DNA from: Synchiropus splendidus
Taxonomy: Eukaryota; Chordata; Actinopteri; Syngnathiformes; Callionymidae
Direction of reading: 5' to 3'
DNA length: 64,000 nucleotides
NCBI RefSeq assembly: GCF_027744825.2
Contig: NW_026527092.1
Location: forward strand, 77,001-141,000
The position numbers were made by a program, and so were the translations under genes. This document shows, piece by piece, positions 10,333 through 24,432 of the stretch (positions are counted from its first letter, which is position 1; every line of letters begins with the position of its first letter). The notes beneath the pieces were generated by a model. That model saw nothing but the letters and a program-made list of their open reading frames with translations. It searched no databases and was not told the origin of the DNA.

Positions 10333-13300
10333 AACCCACCTTATCTCAGGCTGAAAAGCGTTTTTGTGCATTGTGCCATAACTTTTCAGGAAAGCTTCAG
10401 AACATGAAATTTTAACCTCCCACTATAGCAGAAAGGGTCTTTCTAGTAGTTGCACATCAAATCTAAACTGTCTGAAGTGTTTTTCCAAAGTTATCAACAC
10501 TTTTATGTTTGGCGTTCCGAAACCCACCTTATCTCAGGCTGAAAAGCGTTTTTACGCATTGTGCCATAACTTTTCAGGGAAGCTTCAGAACATGAAATTT
10601 TAACCTCCCACTATAGCAGAAAGGGTCTTTCTAGTAGGTGCACATCAAATCTAAGCTCTCTGAAGTGTTTTTCGAAAGTTATCAACACTTTTATGTTTGG
10701 CGTTCCGAAACCCACCTTATCTCAGGCTGAAAAGCGTTTTTGTGCATTGTGCCATAACTTTTCAGGAAAGCTTCAGAACATGAAATTTTAACCTCCCACT
10801 ATAGCAGAAAGGGTCTTTCTAGGAGTTGCACATCAAATCTAAACTGTCTGAAGTGTTTTTCCAAAGTTATCAACACTTTTATGTTTGGCGTTCCGAAACC
10901 CACCTTATCTCAGGCTGAAAAGCGTTTTTACGCATTGTGCCTTAACTTTTCAGGGAAGCTTCAGAACATGAACTTTTAACCTCCCACTATAGCAGAAAGG
11001 GTCTTTCTAGTAGGTGCACATCAAATCTAAGCTGTCTGAAGTGTTTTTCGAAAGTTATCAACACTTTTATTTTTTGCGTTCCGAAACCCACCTTATCTCA
11101 GGCTGAAAAGCGTTTTTGTGCATTGTGCCATAACTTTTCAGGGAAGCTTCAGAACATGAAATTTTAACCTCCCACTATAGCAGAAACGGTCTTTCTAGTA
11201 GTTGCACATCAAATCTAAGCTGTCTGAAGTGTTTTTCAAAAGTTATCAACACTTTTATGTTTGGCGTTCCGAAACCCACCTTATCTCAGGCTGAAAAGCG
11301 TTTTTGTGCATTGTGCCATAACTTTTCAGGAAAGCTTCAGAACATGAAATTTTAACCTCCCACTATAGCAGAAAGGGTCTTTCTAGTAGGTGCACATCAA
11401 ATCTAAGCTCTCTGAAGTGTTTTTCGAAAGTTATCAACACTTTTATGTTTGGCGTTCCGAAACCCACCTTATCTCAGGCTGAAAAGCGTTTTTGTGCATT
11501 GTGCCATAACTTTTCAGGGAAGCTTCAGAACATGAAATTTTAACCTCCCACTATAGCAGAAAGGGTCTTTCTAGTAGTTGCACATCAAATCTAAACTGTC
11601 TGAAGTGTTTTTCCAAAGTTATCAACACTTTTATGTTTGGCGTTCCGAAACCCACCTTATCTCAGGCTGAAAAGCGTTTTTACGCATTGTGCCATAACTT
11701 TTCAGGGAAGCTTCAGAACATGAAATTTTAACCTCCCACTATAGCAGAAAGGGTCTTTCTAGTAGGTGCACATCAAATCTAAGCTGTCTGAAGTGTTTTT
11801 CGAAAGTTATCAACACTTTTATGTTTGGCGTTCCGAAACCCACCTTATCTCAGGCTGAAAAGCGTTTTTGTGCATTGTGCCATAACTTTTCAGGGAAGCT
11901 TCAGAACATGAAATTTTAACCTCCCACTGTAGCAGAAAGGGTCTTTCTAGTAGTTGCACATCAAATCTAAACTGTCTGAAGTGTTTTTCCAAAGTTATTA
12001 ACACTTTTATGTTTGGCGTTCCGAAACCCACCTTATCTCAGGCTGAAAAGCGTTTTTGTGCATTGTGCCATAACTTTTCAGGGAAGCTTCAGAACATGAA
12101 ATTTTAACCTCCCACTATAGCAGAATGGGTCTTTCTAGTAGTTGCACATCAAATCTAAACTGTCTGAAGTGTTTTTCCAAAGTTATCAACACTTTTATGT
12201 TTGGCGTTCCGAAACCCACCTTATCTCAGGCTGAAAAGCGTTTTTGTGCATTGTGCCATAACTTTTCAGGGAAGCTTCAGAACATGAAATTTTAACCTCC
12301 CACTATAGCAGAAAGGGTCTTTCTAGTAGTTGCACATCAAATCTAAGCTGTCTGAAGTGTTTTTCCAAAGTTATCAACACTTTTATGTTTGGCGTTCCGA
12401 AACCCACCTTATCTCAGGCTGAAAAGCGTTTTTGTGCATTGTGCCATAACTTTTCAGGAAAGCTTCAGAACATGAAATTTTAACCTCCCACTATAGCAGA
12501 AAGGGTCTTTCTAGTAGTTGCACATCAAATCTAAACTGTCTGAAGTGTTTTTCCAAAGTTATCAACACTTTTATGTTTGGCGTTCCGAAACCCACCTTAT
12601 CTCAGGCTGAAAAGCGTTTTTACGCATTGTGCCATAACTTTTCAGGGAAGCTTCAGAACATGAAATTTTAACCTCCCACTATAGCAGAAAAGGTCTTTCT
12701 AGTAGGTGCACATCAAATCTAAGCTCTCTGAAGTGTTTTTCGAAAGTTATCAACACTTTTATGTTTGGCGTTCCGAAACCCACCTTATCTCAGGCTGAAA
12801 AGCGTTTTTGTGCATTGTGCCATAACTTTTCAGGAAAGCTTCAGAACATGAAATTTTAACCTCCCACTATAGCAGAAAGGGTCTTTCTAGTAGTTGCACA
12901 TCAAATCTAAACTGTCTGAAGTGTTTTTCCAAAGTTATTAACACTTTTATGTTTGGCGTTCCGAAACCCACCTTATCTCAGGCTGAAAAGCGTTTTTGTG
13001 CATTGTGCCATAACTTTTCAGGGAAGCTTCAGAACATGAAATTTTAACCTCCCACTATAGCAGAAAGGGTCTTTCTAGGAGTTGCACATCAAATCTAAAC
13101 TGTCTGAAGTGTTTTTCCAAAGTTATCAACACTTTTATGTTTGGCGTTCCGAAACCCACCTTATCTCAGGCTGAAAAGCGTTTTTACGCATTGTGCCATA
13201 ACTTTTCAGGGAAGCTTCAGAACATGAACTTTTAACCTCCCACTATAGCAGAAAGGGTCTTTCTAGTAGGTGCACATCAAATCTAAGCTGTCTGAAGTGT

Positions 13301-13904
13301 TTTTCGAAAGTTATCAACACTTTTATGTTTGGCGTTCCGAAACCCACCTTATCTCAGGCTGAAAAGCGTTTTTGTGCATTGTGCCATAACTTTTCAGGGA
13401 AGCTTCAGAACATGAAATTTTAACCTCCCACTATAGCAGAAACGGTCTTTCTAGTAGTTGCACATCAAATCTAAGCTGTCTGAAGTGTTTTTCAAAAGTT
13501 ATCAACACTTTTATGTTTGGCGTTCCGAAACCCACCTTATCTCAAGCTGAAAAGCGTTTTTGTGCATTGTGCCATAACTTTTCAGGAAAGCTTCAGAACA
13601 TGAAATTTTAACCTCCCACTATAGCAGAAAGGGTCTTTCTAGTAGTTGCACATCAAATCTAAACTGTCTGAAGTGTTTTTCCAAAGTTATCAACACTTTT
13701 ATGTTTGGCGTTCCGAAACCCACCTTATCTCAGGCTGAAAAGCGTTTTTACGCATTGTGCCATAACTTTTCAGGGAAGCTTCAGAACATGAAATTTTAAC
13801 CTCCCACTATAGCAGAAAGGGTCTTTCTAGTAGGTGCACATCAAATCTAAGCTCTCTGAAGTGTTTTTCGAAAGTTATCAACACTTTTATGTTTGGCGTT
13901 CCGA
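10333..13904. repeat. Array region 4: mixed subtypes with a 12-monomer-offset duplication
   Basis: It holds 19 monomers: S-P2-S-P1-R-X-U-P1-Q-U-X-S-P2-Q2-U-P1-R-S-P2. The three-monomer set at 10709-11272 matches that at 12965-13528 at an offset of 2256 bp (12 monomers). Both carry G at position 115 (TAGGAGTTG; bases 10823 and 13079), C77 in the next copy, and AACGGTC in the following R copy (bases 11187 and 13443). The copy at 11273 is a mosaic of an S-like left part and a P2 right part. Confidence 0.8.
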
Positions 13905-16160
13905 AACCCACCTTATCTCAGGCTGAAAAGCGTTTTTGTGCATTGTGCCATAACTTTTCAGGGAAGCTTCAGAACATGAAATTTTAACCTCCCACTATAG
14001 CAGAAAGGGTCTTTCGAGTAGGTGCACATCAAATCTAAACTGTCTGAAGTGTTTTTCCAAAGTTATCAACACTTTTATGTTTGGCGTTCCGAAACCCACC
14101 TTATCTCAGGCTGAAAAGCGTTTTTACGCATTGTGCCATAACTTTTCAGGGAAGCTTCAGAACATGAACTTTTAACCTCCCACTATAGCAGAAAGGGTCT
14201 TTCTAGTAGGTGCACATCAAATCTAAGCTGTCTGAAGTGTTTTTCCAAAGTTATCAACACTTTTATGTTTGGCGTTCCGAAACCCACCTTATCTCAGGCT
14301 GAAAAGCGTTTTTGTGCATTGTGCCATAACTTTTCAGGGAAGCTTCAGAACATGAAATTTTAACCTCCCACTATAGCAGAAAGGGTCTTTCTAGTAGTTG
14401 CACATCAAATCTAAGCTGTCTGAAGTGTTTTTCAAAAGTTATCAACACTTTTATGTTTGGCGTTCCGAAACCCACCTTATCTCAGGCTGAAAAGCGTTTT
14501 TGTGCATTGTGCCATAACTTTTCAGGAAAGCTTCAGAACATGTAATTTTAACCTCCCACTTTAGCAGAAAGGGTCTTTCTAGTAGTTGCACATCAAATCT
14601 AAACTGTCTGAAGTGTTTTTCCAAAGTTATCAACACTTTTATGTTTGGCGTTCCGAAACCCACCTTATCTCAGGCTGAAAAGCGTTTTTACGCATTGTGC
14701 CATAACTTTTCAGGGAAGCTTCAGAACATGAAATTTTAACCTCCCACTATAGCAGAAAGGGTCTTTCTAGTAGGTGCACATCAAATCTAAGCTGTCTGAA
14801 GTGTTTTTCGAAAGTTATCAACACTTTTATGTTTGGCGTTCCGAAACCCACCTTATCTCAGGCTGAAAAGCGTTTTTGTGCATTGTGCCATAACTTTTCA
14901 GGGAAGCTTCAGAACATGAAATTTTAACCTCCCACTATAGCAGAAAGGGTCTTTCTAGTAGTTGCACATCAAATCTAAACTGTCTGAAGTGTTTTTCCAA
15001 AGTTATCAACACTTTTATGTTTGGCGTTCCGAAACCCACCTTATCTCAGGCTGAAAAGCGTTTTTACGCATTGTGCCATAACTTTTCAGGGAAGCTTCAG
15101 AACATGAAATTTTAACCTCCCTCTATAGCAGAAAGGGTCTTTCTAGTAGTTGCACATCAAATCTAAACTGTCTGAAGTGTTTTTCCAAAGTTATCAACAC
15201 TTTTATGTTTGGCGTTCCGAAACCCACCTTATCTCAGGCTGAAAAGCGTTTTTACGCATTGTGCCATAACTTTTCAGGGAAGCTTCAGAACATGAACTTT
15301 TAACCTCCCACTATAGCAGAAAGGGTCTTTCTCGTAGGTGCACATCAAATCTAAGCTGTCTGAAGTGTTTTTCCAAAGTTATCAACACTTTTATGTTTGG
15401 CGTTCCGAAACCCACCTTATCTCAGGCTGAAAAGCGTTTTTGTGCATTGTGCCATAACTTTTCAGGGAAGCTTCAGAACATGAAATTTTAACCTCCCACT
15501 ATAGCAGAAAGGGTCTTTCTAGTAGTTGCACATCAAATCTAAGCTGTCTGAAGTGTTTTTCAAAAGTTATCAACACTTTTATGTTTGGCGTTCCGAAACC
15601 CACCTTATCTCAGGCTGAAAAGCGTTTTTGTGCATTGTGCCATAACTTTTCAGGAAAGCTTCAGAACATGAAATTTTAACCTCCCACTATAGCAGAAAGG
15701 GTCTTTCTAGTAGTTGCACATCAAATCTAAACTGTCTGAAGTGTTTTTCCAAAGTTATCAACACTTTTATGTTTGGCGTTCCGAAACCCACCTTATCTCA
15801 GGCTGAAAAGCGTTTTTACGCATTGTGCCATAACTTTTCAGGGAAGCTTCAGAACATGAAATTTTAACCTCCCACTATAGCAGAAAGGGTCTTTCTAGTA
15901 GGTGCACATCAAATCTAAGCTCTCTGAAGTGTTTTTCGAAAGTTATCAACACTTTTATGTTTGGCGTTCCGAAACCCACCTTATCTCAGGCTGAAAAGCG
16001 TTTTTGTGCATTGTGCCATAACTTTTCAGGGAAGCTTCAGAACATGAAATTTTAACCTCCCACTATAGCAGAAAGGGTCTTTCTAGTAGGTGCACATCAA
16101 ATCTAAGCTGTCTGAAGTGTTTTTCCAAAGTTATCAACACTTTTATGTTTGGCGTTCCGA
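13905..16160. repeat. Array region 5: second mosaic-rich patch
   Basis: It holds 12 monomers: X-X-R-S-P1-U-X-X-R-S-P2-X. The series X-X-R-S occurs twice, 1128 bp (six monomers) apart, at 13905 and 15033. The second X of each series (14093 and 15221) carries C77 with AC34-35 and C154. These are the last C77 copies in the window. Private changes include TGTAATTTT near 14541 and CCCTCTATAG near 15120. Confidence 0.75.
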
Positions 16161-18980
16161 AACCCACCTTATCTCAAGCTGAAAAGCGTTTTTGTGCATT
16201 GTGCCATAACTTTTCAGGGAAGCTTCAGAACATGAAATTTTAACCTCCCACTATAGCAGAAAGGGTCTTTCTAGTAGTTGCACATCAAATCTAAGCTGTC
16301 TGAAGTGTTTTTCAAAAGTTATCAACACTTTTATGTTTGGCGTTCCGAAACCCACCTTATCTCAGGCTGAAAAGCGTTTTTGTGCATTGTGCCATAACTT
16401 TTCAGGAAAGCTTCAGAACATGAAATTTTAACCTCCCACTATAGCAGAAAGGGTCTTTCTAGTAGTTGCACATCAAATCTAAACTGTCTGAAGTGTTTTT
16501 CCAAAGTTATCAACACTTTTATGTTTGGCGTTCCGAAACCCACCTTATCTCAGGCTGAAAAGCGTTTTTACGCATTGTGCCATAACTTTTCAGGGAAGCT
16601 TCAGAACATGAAATTTTAACCTCCCACTATAGCAGAAAGGGTCTTTCTAGTAGGTGCACATCAAATCTAAGCTCTCTGAAGTGTTTTTCGAAAGTTATCA
16701 ACACTTTTATGTTTGGCGTTCCGAAACCCACCTTATCTCAGGCTGAAAAGCGTTTTTGTGCATTGTGCCATAACTTTTCAGGGAAGCTTCAGAACATGAA
16801 ATTTTAACCTCCCACTATAGCAGAAAGGGTCTTTCTAGTAGTTGCACATCAAATCTAAACTGTCTGAAGTGTTTTTCCAAAGTTATTAACACTTTTATGT
16901 TTGGCGTTCCGAAACCCACCTTATCTCAGGCTGAAAAGCGTTTTTGTGCATTGTGCCATAACTTTTCAGGGAAGCTTCAGAACATGAAATTTTAACCTCC
17001 CACTATAGCAGAAAGGGTCTTTCTAGTAGTTGCACATCAAATCTAAACTGTCTGAAGTGTTTTTCCAAAGTTATCAACACTTTTATGTTTGGCGTTCCGA
17101 AACCCACCTTATCTCAGGCTGAAAAGCGTTTTTGTGCATTGTGCCATAACTTTTCAGGGAAGCTTCAGAACATGAAATTTTAACCTCCCACTATAGCAGA
17201 AAGGGTCTTTCTAGTAGTTGCACATCAAATCTAAGCTGTCTGAAGTGTTTTTCAAAAGTTATCAACACTTTTATGTTTGGCGTTCCGAAACCCACCTTAT
17301 CTCAGGCTGAAAAGTGTTTTTGTGCATTGTGCCATAACTTTTCAGGAAAGCTTCAGAACATGAAATTTTAACCTCCCACTATAGCAGAAAGGGTCTTTCT
17401 AGTAGTTGCACATCAAATCTAAACTGTCTGAAGTGTTTTTCCAAAGTTATCAACACTTTTATGTTTGGCGTTCCGAAACCCACCTTATCTCAGGCTGAAA
17501 AGCGTTTTTACGCATTGTGCCATAACTTTTCAGGGAAGCTTCAGAACATGAAATTTTAACCTCCCACTATAGCAGAAAGGGTCTTTCTAGTAGGTGCACA
17601 TCAAATCTAAGCTCTCTGAAGTGTTTTTCGAAAGTTATCAACACTTTTATGTTTGGCGTTCAGAAACCCACCTTATCTCAGGCTGAAAAGCGTTTTTGTG
17701 CATTGTGCCATAACTTTTCAGGAAAGCTTCAGAACATGAAATTTTAACCTCCCACTATAGCAGAAAGGGTCTTTCTAGTAGTTGCACATCAAATCTAAAC
17801 TGTCTGAAGTGTTTTTCCAAAGTTATTAACACTTTTATGTTTGGCGTTCCGAAACCCACCTTATCTCAGGCTGAAAAGCGATTTTGTGCATTGTGCCATA
17901 ACTTTTCAGGGAAGCTTCAGAACATGAAATTTTAACCTCCCACTATAGCAGAAAGGGTCTTTCTAGTAGTTGCACATCAAATCTAAACTGTCTGAAGTGT
18001 TTTTCCAAAGTTATTAACACTTTTATGTTTGGCGTTCCGAAACCCACCTTATCTCAGGCTGGAAAGCGTTTTTGTGCATTGTGCCATAACTTTTCAGGGA
18101 AGCTTCAGAACATGAAATTTTAACCTCCCACTATAGCAGAAAGGGTCTTTCTAGTAGTTGCACATCAAATCTAAACTGTCTGAAGTGTTTTTCGAAAGTT
18201 ATCAACACTTTTATGTTTGGCGTTCCGAAACCCACCTTATCTCAGGCTGAAAAGCGTTTTTACGCATTGTGCCATAACTTTTCAGGGAAGCTTCAGAACA
18301 TGAAATTTTAACCTCCCACTATAGCAGAAAGGGTCTTTCTAGTAGGTGCACATCAAATCTAAGCTCTCTGAAGTGTTTTTCGAAAGTTATCAACACTTTT
18401 ATGTTTGGCGTTCAGAAACCCACCTTATCTCAGGCTGAAAAGCGTTTTTGTGCATTGTGCCATAACTTTTCAGGAAAGCTTCAGAACATGAAATTTTAAC
18501 CTCCCACTATAGCAGAAAGGGTCTTTCTAGTAGTTGCACATCAAATCTAAACTGTCTGAAGTGTTTTTCCAAAGTTATTAACACTTTTATGTTTGGCGTT
18601 CCGAAACCCACCTTATCTCAGGCTGAAAAGCGTTTTTGTGCATTGTGCCATAACTTTTCAGGGAAGCTTCAGAACATGAAATTTTAACCTCCCACTATAG
18701 CAGAAAGGGTCTTTCTAGTAGTTTCACATCAAATCTAAACTGTCTGAAGTGTTTTTCCAAAGTTATTAACACTTTTATGTTTGGCGTTCCGAAACCCACC
18801 TTATCTCAGGCTGAAAAGCGTTTTTGTGCATTGTGCCATAACTTTTCAGGGAAGCTTCAGAACATGAAATTTTAACCTCCCACTATAGCAGAAAGGGTCT
18901 TTCTAGTAGTTGCACATCAAATCTAAACTGTCTGAAGTGTTTTTCCAAAGTTATCAACACTTTTATGTTTGGCGTTCCGA
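16161..18980. repeat. Array region 6: 5-mer then 4-mer tandem HORs
   Basis: It holds 15 monomers: R-S-P2-Q-U, then R-S-P2-Q2-Q-X, then P2-Q2-Q-U. The P2-Q2-Q-X set at 17477-18228 and the P2-Q2-Q-U set at 18229-18980 are 752 bp apart. Both carry GTTCAGAAAC at the P2/Q2 boundary (A at 17662 and 18414), which proves tandem duplication of a four-monomer unit. Confidence 0.85.
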
Positions 18981-21612
18981 AACCCACCTTATCTCAGGCT
19001 GAAAAGCGTTTTTACGCATTGTGCCATAACTTTTCAGGGAAGCTTCAGAACATGAAATTTTAACCTCCCACTATAGCAGAAAGGGTCTTTCTAGTAGGTG
19101 CACATCAAATCTAAGCTGTCTGAAGTGTTTTTCGAAAGTTATCAACACTTTTATGTTTGGCGTTCCGAAACCCACCTTATCTCAGGCTGAAAAGCGTTTT
19201 TGTGCATTGTGCCATAACTTTTCAGGGAAGCTTCAGAACATGAAATTTTAACCTCCCACTATAGCAGAAAGGGTCTTTCTAGTAGTTGCACATCAAATCT
19301 AAGCTGTCTGAAGTGTTTTTCAAAAGTTATCAACACTTTTATGTTTGGCGTTCCGAAACCCACCTTATCTCAGGCTGAAAAGCGTTTTTGTGCATTGTGC
19401 CATAACTTTTCAGGAAAGCTTCAGAACATGAAATTTTAACCTCCCACTATAGCAGAAAGGGTCTTTCTAGTAGTTGCACATCAAATCTAAACTGTCTGAA
19501 GTGTTTTTCCAAAGTTATCAACACTTTTATGTTTGGCGTTCCGAAACCCACCTTATCTCAGGCTGAAAAGCGTTTTTACGCATTGTGCCATAACTTTTCA
19601 GGGAAGCATCAGAACATGAAATTTTAAGCTCCCACTATAGCAGAAAGGGTCTTTCTAGTAGGTGCACATCAAATCTAAGCTCTCTGAAGTGTTTTTCGAA
19701 AGTTATCAACACTTTTATGTTTGGCGTTCCGAAACCCACCTTATCTCAGGCTGAAAAGCGTTTTTGTGCATTGTGCCATAACTTTTCAGGGAAGCTTCAG
19801 AACATGAAATTTTAACCTCCCACTATAGCAGAAAGGGTCTTTCTAGTAGTTGCACATCAAATCTAAACTGTCTGAAGTTTTTTTCCAAAGTTATCAACAC
19901 TTTTATGTTTGGCGTTCCGAAACCCACCTTATCTCAGGCTGAAAAGCGTTTTTGTGCATTGTGCCATAACTTTTCAGGGAAGCTTCAGAACATGAAATTT
20001 TAACCTCCCACTATAGCAGAAAGGGTCTTTCTAGTAGTTGCACATCAAATCTAAACTGTCTGAAGTGTTTTTCCAAAGTTATCAACACTTTTATGTTTGG
20101 CGTTCCGAAACCCACCTTATCTCAGGCTGAAAAGCGTTTTTGTGCATTGTGCCATAACTTTTCAGGGAACATTCAGAACATGAAATTTTAACCTCCCACT
20201 ATAGCAGAAAGGGTCTTTCTAGTAGTTGCACATCAAATCTAAGCTGTCTGAAGTGTTTTTCAAAAGTTATCAACACTTTTATGTTTGGCGTTCCGAAACC
20301 CACCTTATCTCAGGCTGAAAAGCGTTTTTGTGCATTGTGCCATAACTTTTCAGGAAAGCTTCAGAACATGAAATTTTAACCTCCCACTATAGCAGAAAGG
20401 GTCTTTCTAGTAGTTGCACATCAAATCTAAACTGTCTGAAGTGTTTTTCCAAAGTTATCAACACTTTTATGTTTGGCGTTCCGAAACCCACCTTATCTCA
20501 GGCTGAAAAGCGTTTTTACGCATTGTGCCATAACTTTTCAGGGAAGCTTCAGAACATGAAATTTTAACCTCCCACTATAGCAGAAAGGGTCTTTCTAGTA
20601 GTTGCACATCAAATCTAAGCTGTCTGAAGTGTTTTTCAAAAGTTATCAACACTTTTATGTTTGGCGTTCCGAAACCCACCTTATCTCAGGCTGAAAAGCG
20701 TTTTTGTGCATTGTGCCATAACTTTTCAGGAAAGCTTCAGAACATGAAATTTTAACCTCCCACTATAGCAGAAAGGGTCTTTCTAGTAGTTGCACATCAA
20801 ATCTAAACTGTCTGAAGTGTTTTTCCAAAGTTATCAACACTTTTATGTTTGGCGTTCCGAAACCCACCTTATCTCAGGCTGAAAAGCGTTTTTACGCATT
20901 GTGCCATAACTTTTCAGGGAAGCTTCAGAACATGAAATTTTAACCTCCCACTATAGCAGAAAGGGTCTTTCTAGTAGGTGCACATCAAATCTAAGCTCTC
21001 TGAAGTGTTTTTCGAAAGTTATCAACACTTTTATGTTTGGCGTTCCGAAACCCACCTTATCTCAGGCTGAAAAGCGTTTTTGTGCATTGTGCCATAACTT
21101 TTCAGGGAAGCTTCAGAACATGAAATTTTAACCTCCCACTATAGCAGAAAGGGTCTTTCTAGTAGTTGCACATCAAATCTAAACTGTCTGAAGTGTTTTT
21201 CCTAAGTTATTAACACTTTTATGTTTGGCGTTCCGAAACCCACCTTATCTCAGGCTGAAAAGCGTTTTTGTGCATTGTGCCATAACTTTTCAGGGAAGCT
21301 TCAGAACATGAAATTTTAACCTCCCACTATAGCAGAAAGGGTCTTTCTAGTAGTTGCACATCAAATCTAAACTGTCTGAAGTGTTTTTCCAAAGTTATCA
21401 ACACTTTTATGTTTGGCGTTCCGAAACCCACCTTATCTCAGGCTGAAAAGCGTTTTTGTGCATTGTGCCATAACTTTTCAGGGAAGCTTCAGAACATGAA
21501 ATTTTAACCTCCCACTATAGCAGAAAGGGTCTTTCTAGTAGTTGCACATCAAATCTAAGCTGTCTGAAGTGTTTTTCAAAAGTTATCAACACTTTTATGT
21601 TTGGCGTTCCGA
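18981..21612. repeat. 14-monomer HOR block, copy 1
   Basis: Order: P1-R-S-P2-U-U-R-S-PR-S-P2-Q-U-R. The same 14 subtypes in the same order are found at 24433-27064, offset 5452 bp (29 monomers), including the rare PR hybrid at 20485 and the TTTTAAGCTCCC change in the fourth copy (G at 19628). Private changes since the copying include AAGCATC near 19612, AACATTC near 20166 and CCTAAG near 21201. Confidence 0.88.
20485..20672. repeat. PR hybrid monomer (first of six)
   Basis: It has AC at 34-35 as in P1/P2, then T118, G135, A154 and C163 as in R, so an exchange point lies between positions 35 and 118. The same hybrid occurs at 25937, 37782, 43421, 55264 and 63723. At least two pairs (20485/25937 and 55264/63723) are explained by block duplication. 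The others may be copies or independent events. Confidence 0.8.
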
Positions 21613-24432
21613 AACCCACCTTATCTCAGGCTGAAAAGCGTTTTTGTGCATTGTGCCATAACTTTTCAGGGAAGCTTCAGAACATGAAATTTTAACCTCC
21701 CACTATAGCAGAAAGGGTCTTTCTAGTAGTTGCACATCAAATCTAAACTGTCTGAAGTGTTTTTCCAAAGTTATCAACACTTTTATGTTTGGCGTTCCGA
21801 AACCCACCTTATCTCAGGCTGAAAAGCGTTTTTGTGCATTGTGCCATAACTTTTCAGGGAAGCTTCAGAACATGAAATTTTAACCTCCCACTATAGCAGA
21901 AAGGGTCTTTCTAGTAGGTGCACATCAAATCTAAGCTGTCTGAAGTGTTTTTCGAAAGTTATCAACACTTTTATGTTTGGCGTTCCGAAACCCACCTTAT
22001 CTCAGGCTGAAAAGCGTTTTTGTGCATTGTGCCATAACTTTTCAGGGAAGCTTCAGAACATGAAATTTTAACCTCCCACTATAGCAGAAAGGGTCTTTCT
22101 AGTAGTTGCACATCAAATCTAAGCTGTCTGAAGTGTTTTTCAAAAGTTATCAACACTTTTATGTTTGGCGTTCCGAAACCCACCTTATCTCAGGCTGAAA
22201 AGCGTTTTTGTGCATTGTGCCATAACTTTTCAGGAAAGCTTCAGAACATGAAATTTTAACCTCCCACTATAGCAGAAAGGGTCTTTCTAGTAGTTGCACA
22301 TCAAATCTAAACTGTCTGAAGTGTTTTTCCAAAGTTATCAACACTTTTATGTTTGGCGTTCCGAAACCCACCTTATCTCAGGCTGAAAAGCGTTTTTACG
22401 CATTGTGCCATAACTTTTCAGGGAAGCTTCAGAACATGAAATTTTAAGCTCCCACTATAGCAGAAAGGGTCTTTCTAGTAGGTGCACATCAAATCTAAGC
22501 TCTCTGAAGTGTTTTTCGAAAGTTATCAACACTTTTATGTTTGGCGTTCCGAAACCCACCTTATCTCAGGCTGAAAAGCGTTTTTGTGCATTGTGCCATA
22601 ACTTTTCAGGGAAGCTTCAGAACATGAAATTTTAACCTCCCACTATAGCAGAAAGGGTCTTTCTAGTAGTTGCACATCAAATCTAAACTGTCTGAAGTGT
22701 TTTTCCAAAGTTATCAACACTTTTATGTTTGGCGTTCCGAAACCCACCTTATCTCAGGCTGAAAAGCGTTTTTGTGCATTGTGCCATAACTTTTCAGGAA
22801 AGCTTCAGAACATGAAATTTTAACCTCCCACTATAGCAGAAAGGGTCTTTCTAGTAGTTGCACATCAAATCTAAACTGTCTGAAGTGTTTTTCCAAAGTT
22901 ATCAACACTTTTATGTTTGGCGTTCCGAAACCCACCTTATCTCAGGCTGAAAAGCGTTTTTACGCATTGTGCCATAACTTTTCAGGGAAGCTTCAGAACA
23001 TGAAATTTTAACCTCCCACTATAGCAGAAAGGGTCTTTCTAGTAGGTGCACATCAAATCTAAGCTCTCTGAAGTGTTTTTCAAAAGTTATCAACACTTTT
23101 ATGTTTGGCGTTCCGAAACCCACCTTATCTCAGGCTGAAAAGCGTTTTTGTGCATTGTGCCATAACTTTTCAGGGAAGCTTCAGAACATGAAATTTTAAC
23201 CTCCCACTATAGCAGAAAGGGTCTTTCTAGTAGTTGCACATCAAATCTAAACTGTCTGAAGTGTTTTTCCAAAGTTATTAACACTTTTATGTTTGGCGTT
23301 CCGAAACCCACCTTATCTCAGTCTGAAAAGCGTTTTTGTGCATTGTGCCATAACTTTTCAGGGAAGCTTCAGAACATGAAATTTTAACCTCCCACTATAG
23401 CAGAAAGGGTCTTTCTAGTAGTTGCACATCAAATCTAAACTGTCTGAAGTGTTTTTCCAAAGTTATCAACACTTTTATGTTTGGCGTTCCGAAACCCACC
23501 TTATCTCAGGCTGAAAAGCGTTTTTGTGCATTGTGCCATAACTTTTCAGGGAAGCTTCAGAACATGAAATTTTAACCTCCCACTATAGCAGAAAGGGTCT
23601 TTCTAGTAGTTGCACATCAAATCTAAGCTGTCTGAAGTGTTTTTCAAAAGTTATCAACACTTTTATGTTTGGCGTTCCGAAACCCACCTTATCTCAGGCT
23701 GAAAAGCGTTTTTGTGCATTGTGCCATAACTTTTCAGGAAAGCTTCAGAACATGAAATTTTAACCTCCCACTATAGCAGAAAGGGTCTTTCTAGTAGTTG
23801 CACATCAAATCTAAACTGTCTGAAGTGTTTTTCCAAAGTTATCAACACTTTTATGTTTGGCGTTCCGAAACCCACCTTATCTCAGGCTGAAAAGCGTTTT
23901 TACGCATTGTGCCACAACTTTTCAGGGAAGCTTCAGAACATGAAATTTTAACCTCCCACTATAGCAGAAAGGGTCTTTCTAGTAGGTGCACATCAAATCT
24001 AAGCTCTCTGAAGTGTTTTTCGAAAGTTATCAGCACTTTTGTGTTTGGCGTTCCGAAACCCACCTTATCTCAGGCTGAAAAGCGTTTTTGTGCATTGTGC
24101 CATAACTTTTAAGGAAAGCTTCAGAACATGAAATTTTAACCTCCCACTATAGCAGAAAGTGTCTTTCTAGTAGTTGCACATCAAATCTAAACTGTCTGAA
24201 GTGTTTTTCCAAAGTTATTAACACTTTTATGTTTGGCGTTCCGAAACCCACCTTATCTCAGGCTGAAAAGCATTTTTGTGCATTGTGCCATAACTTTTCA
24301 GGGAAGATTCAGAACATGAAATTTTAACCTCCCACTATAGCAGAAAGGGTCTTTCTAGTAGTTGCACATCAAATCTAAACTGTCTGAAGTGTTTTTCCAA
24401 AGTTATCAACACTTTTATGTTTGGCGTTCCGA
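21613..24432. repeat. Array region between the two 14-monomer blocks
   Basis: It holds 15 monomers: U-X-R-S-P2-U-S-X-Q-U-R-S-P2-Q2-U. The P2 at 22365 also has the TTTTAAGCTCCC change (G at 22448). It lies 2820 bp after the one at 19628 and 2632 bp before the one at 25080, so part of this interval shares ancestry with the flanking blocks. The P2/Q2/U trio at 23869-24432 carries the marked changes G165, A55, T104 and AAGCATTTTT that reappear at 27253 and 28005. Confidence 0.75.
23869..24432. repeat. Marked P2-Q2-U trio, founder-like copy of a dispersed sub-family
   Basis: P2 ends with ATCAGCAC (G165). Q2 has TTTTAAGG (A55) and AAAGTGTC (T104). U has AAGCATTTTT. The same package, whole or partial, occurs at 27253, 28005, 31013, 44925 and 57708. 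This copy also has private changes GCCACAAC (C at 23914), TTTTGTGTTTGG near 24041 and GGAAGATTC near 24306. Confidence 0.8.

Noticed and set aside
23909..24112. Plus-strand open frame of 67 codons
   Set aside because: It is open only because GCCATAAC became GCCACAAC, which removes the usual TAA. It has a GTG start and no codon signature.
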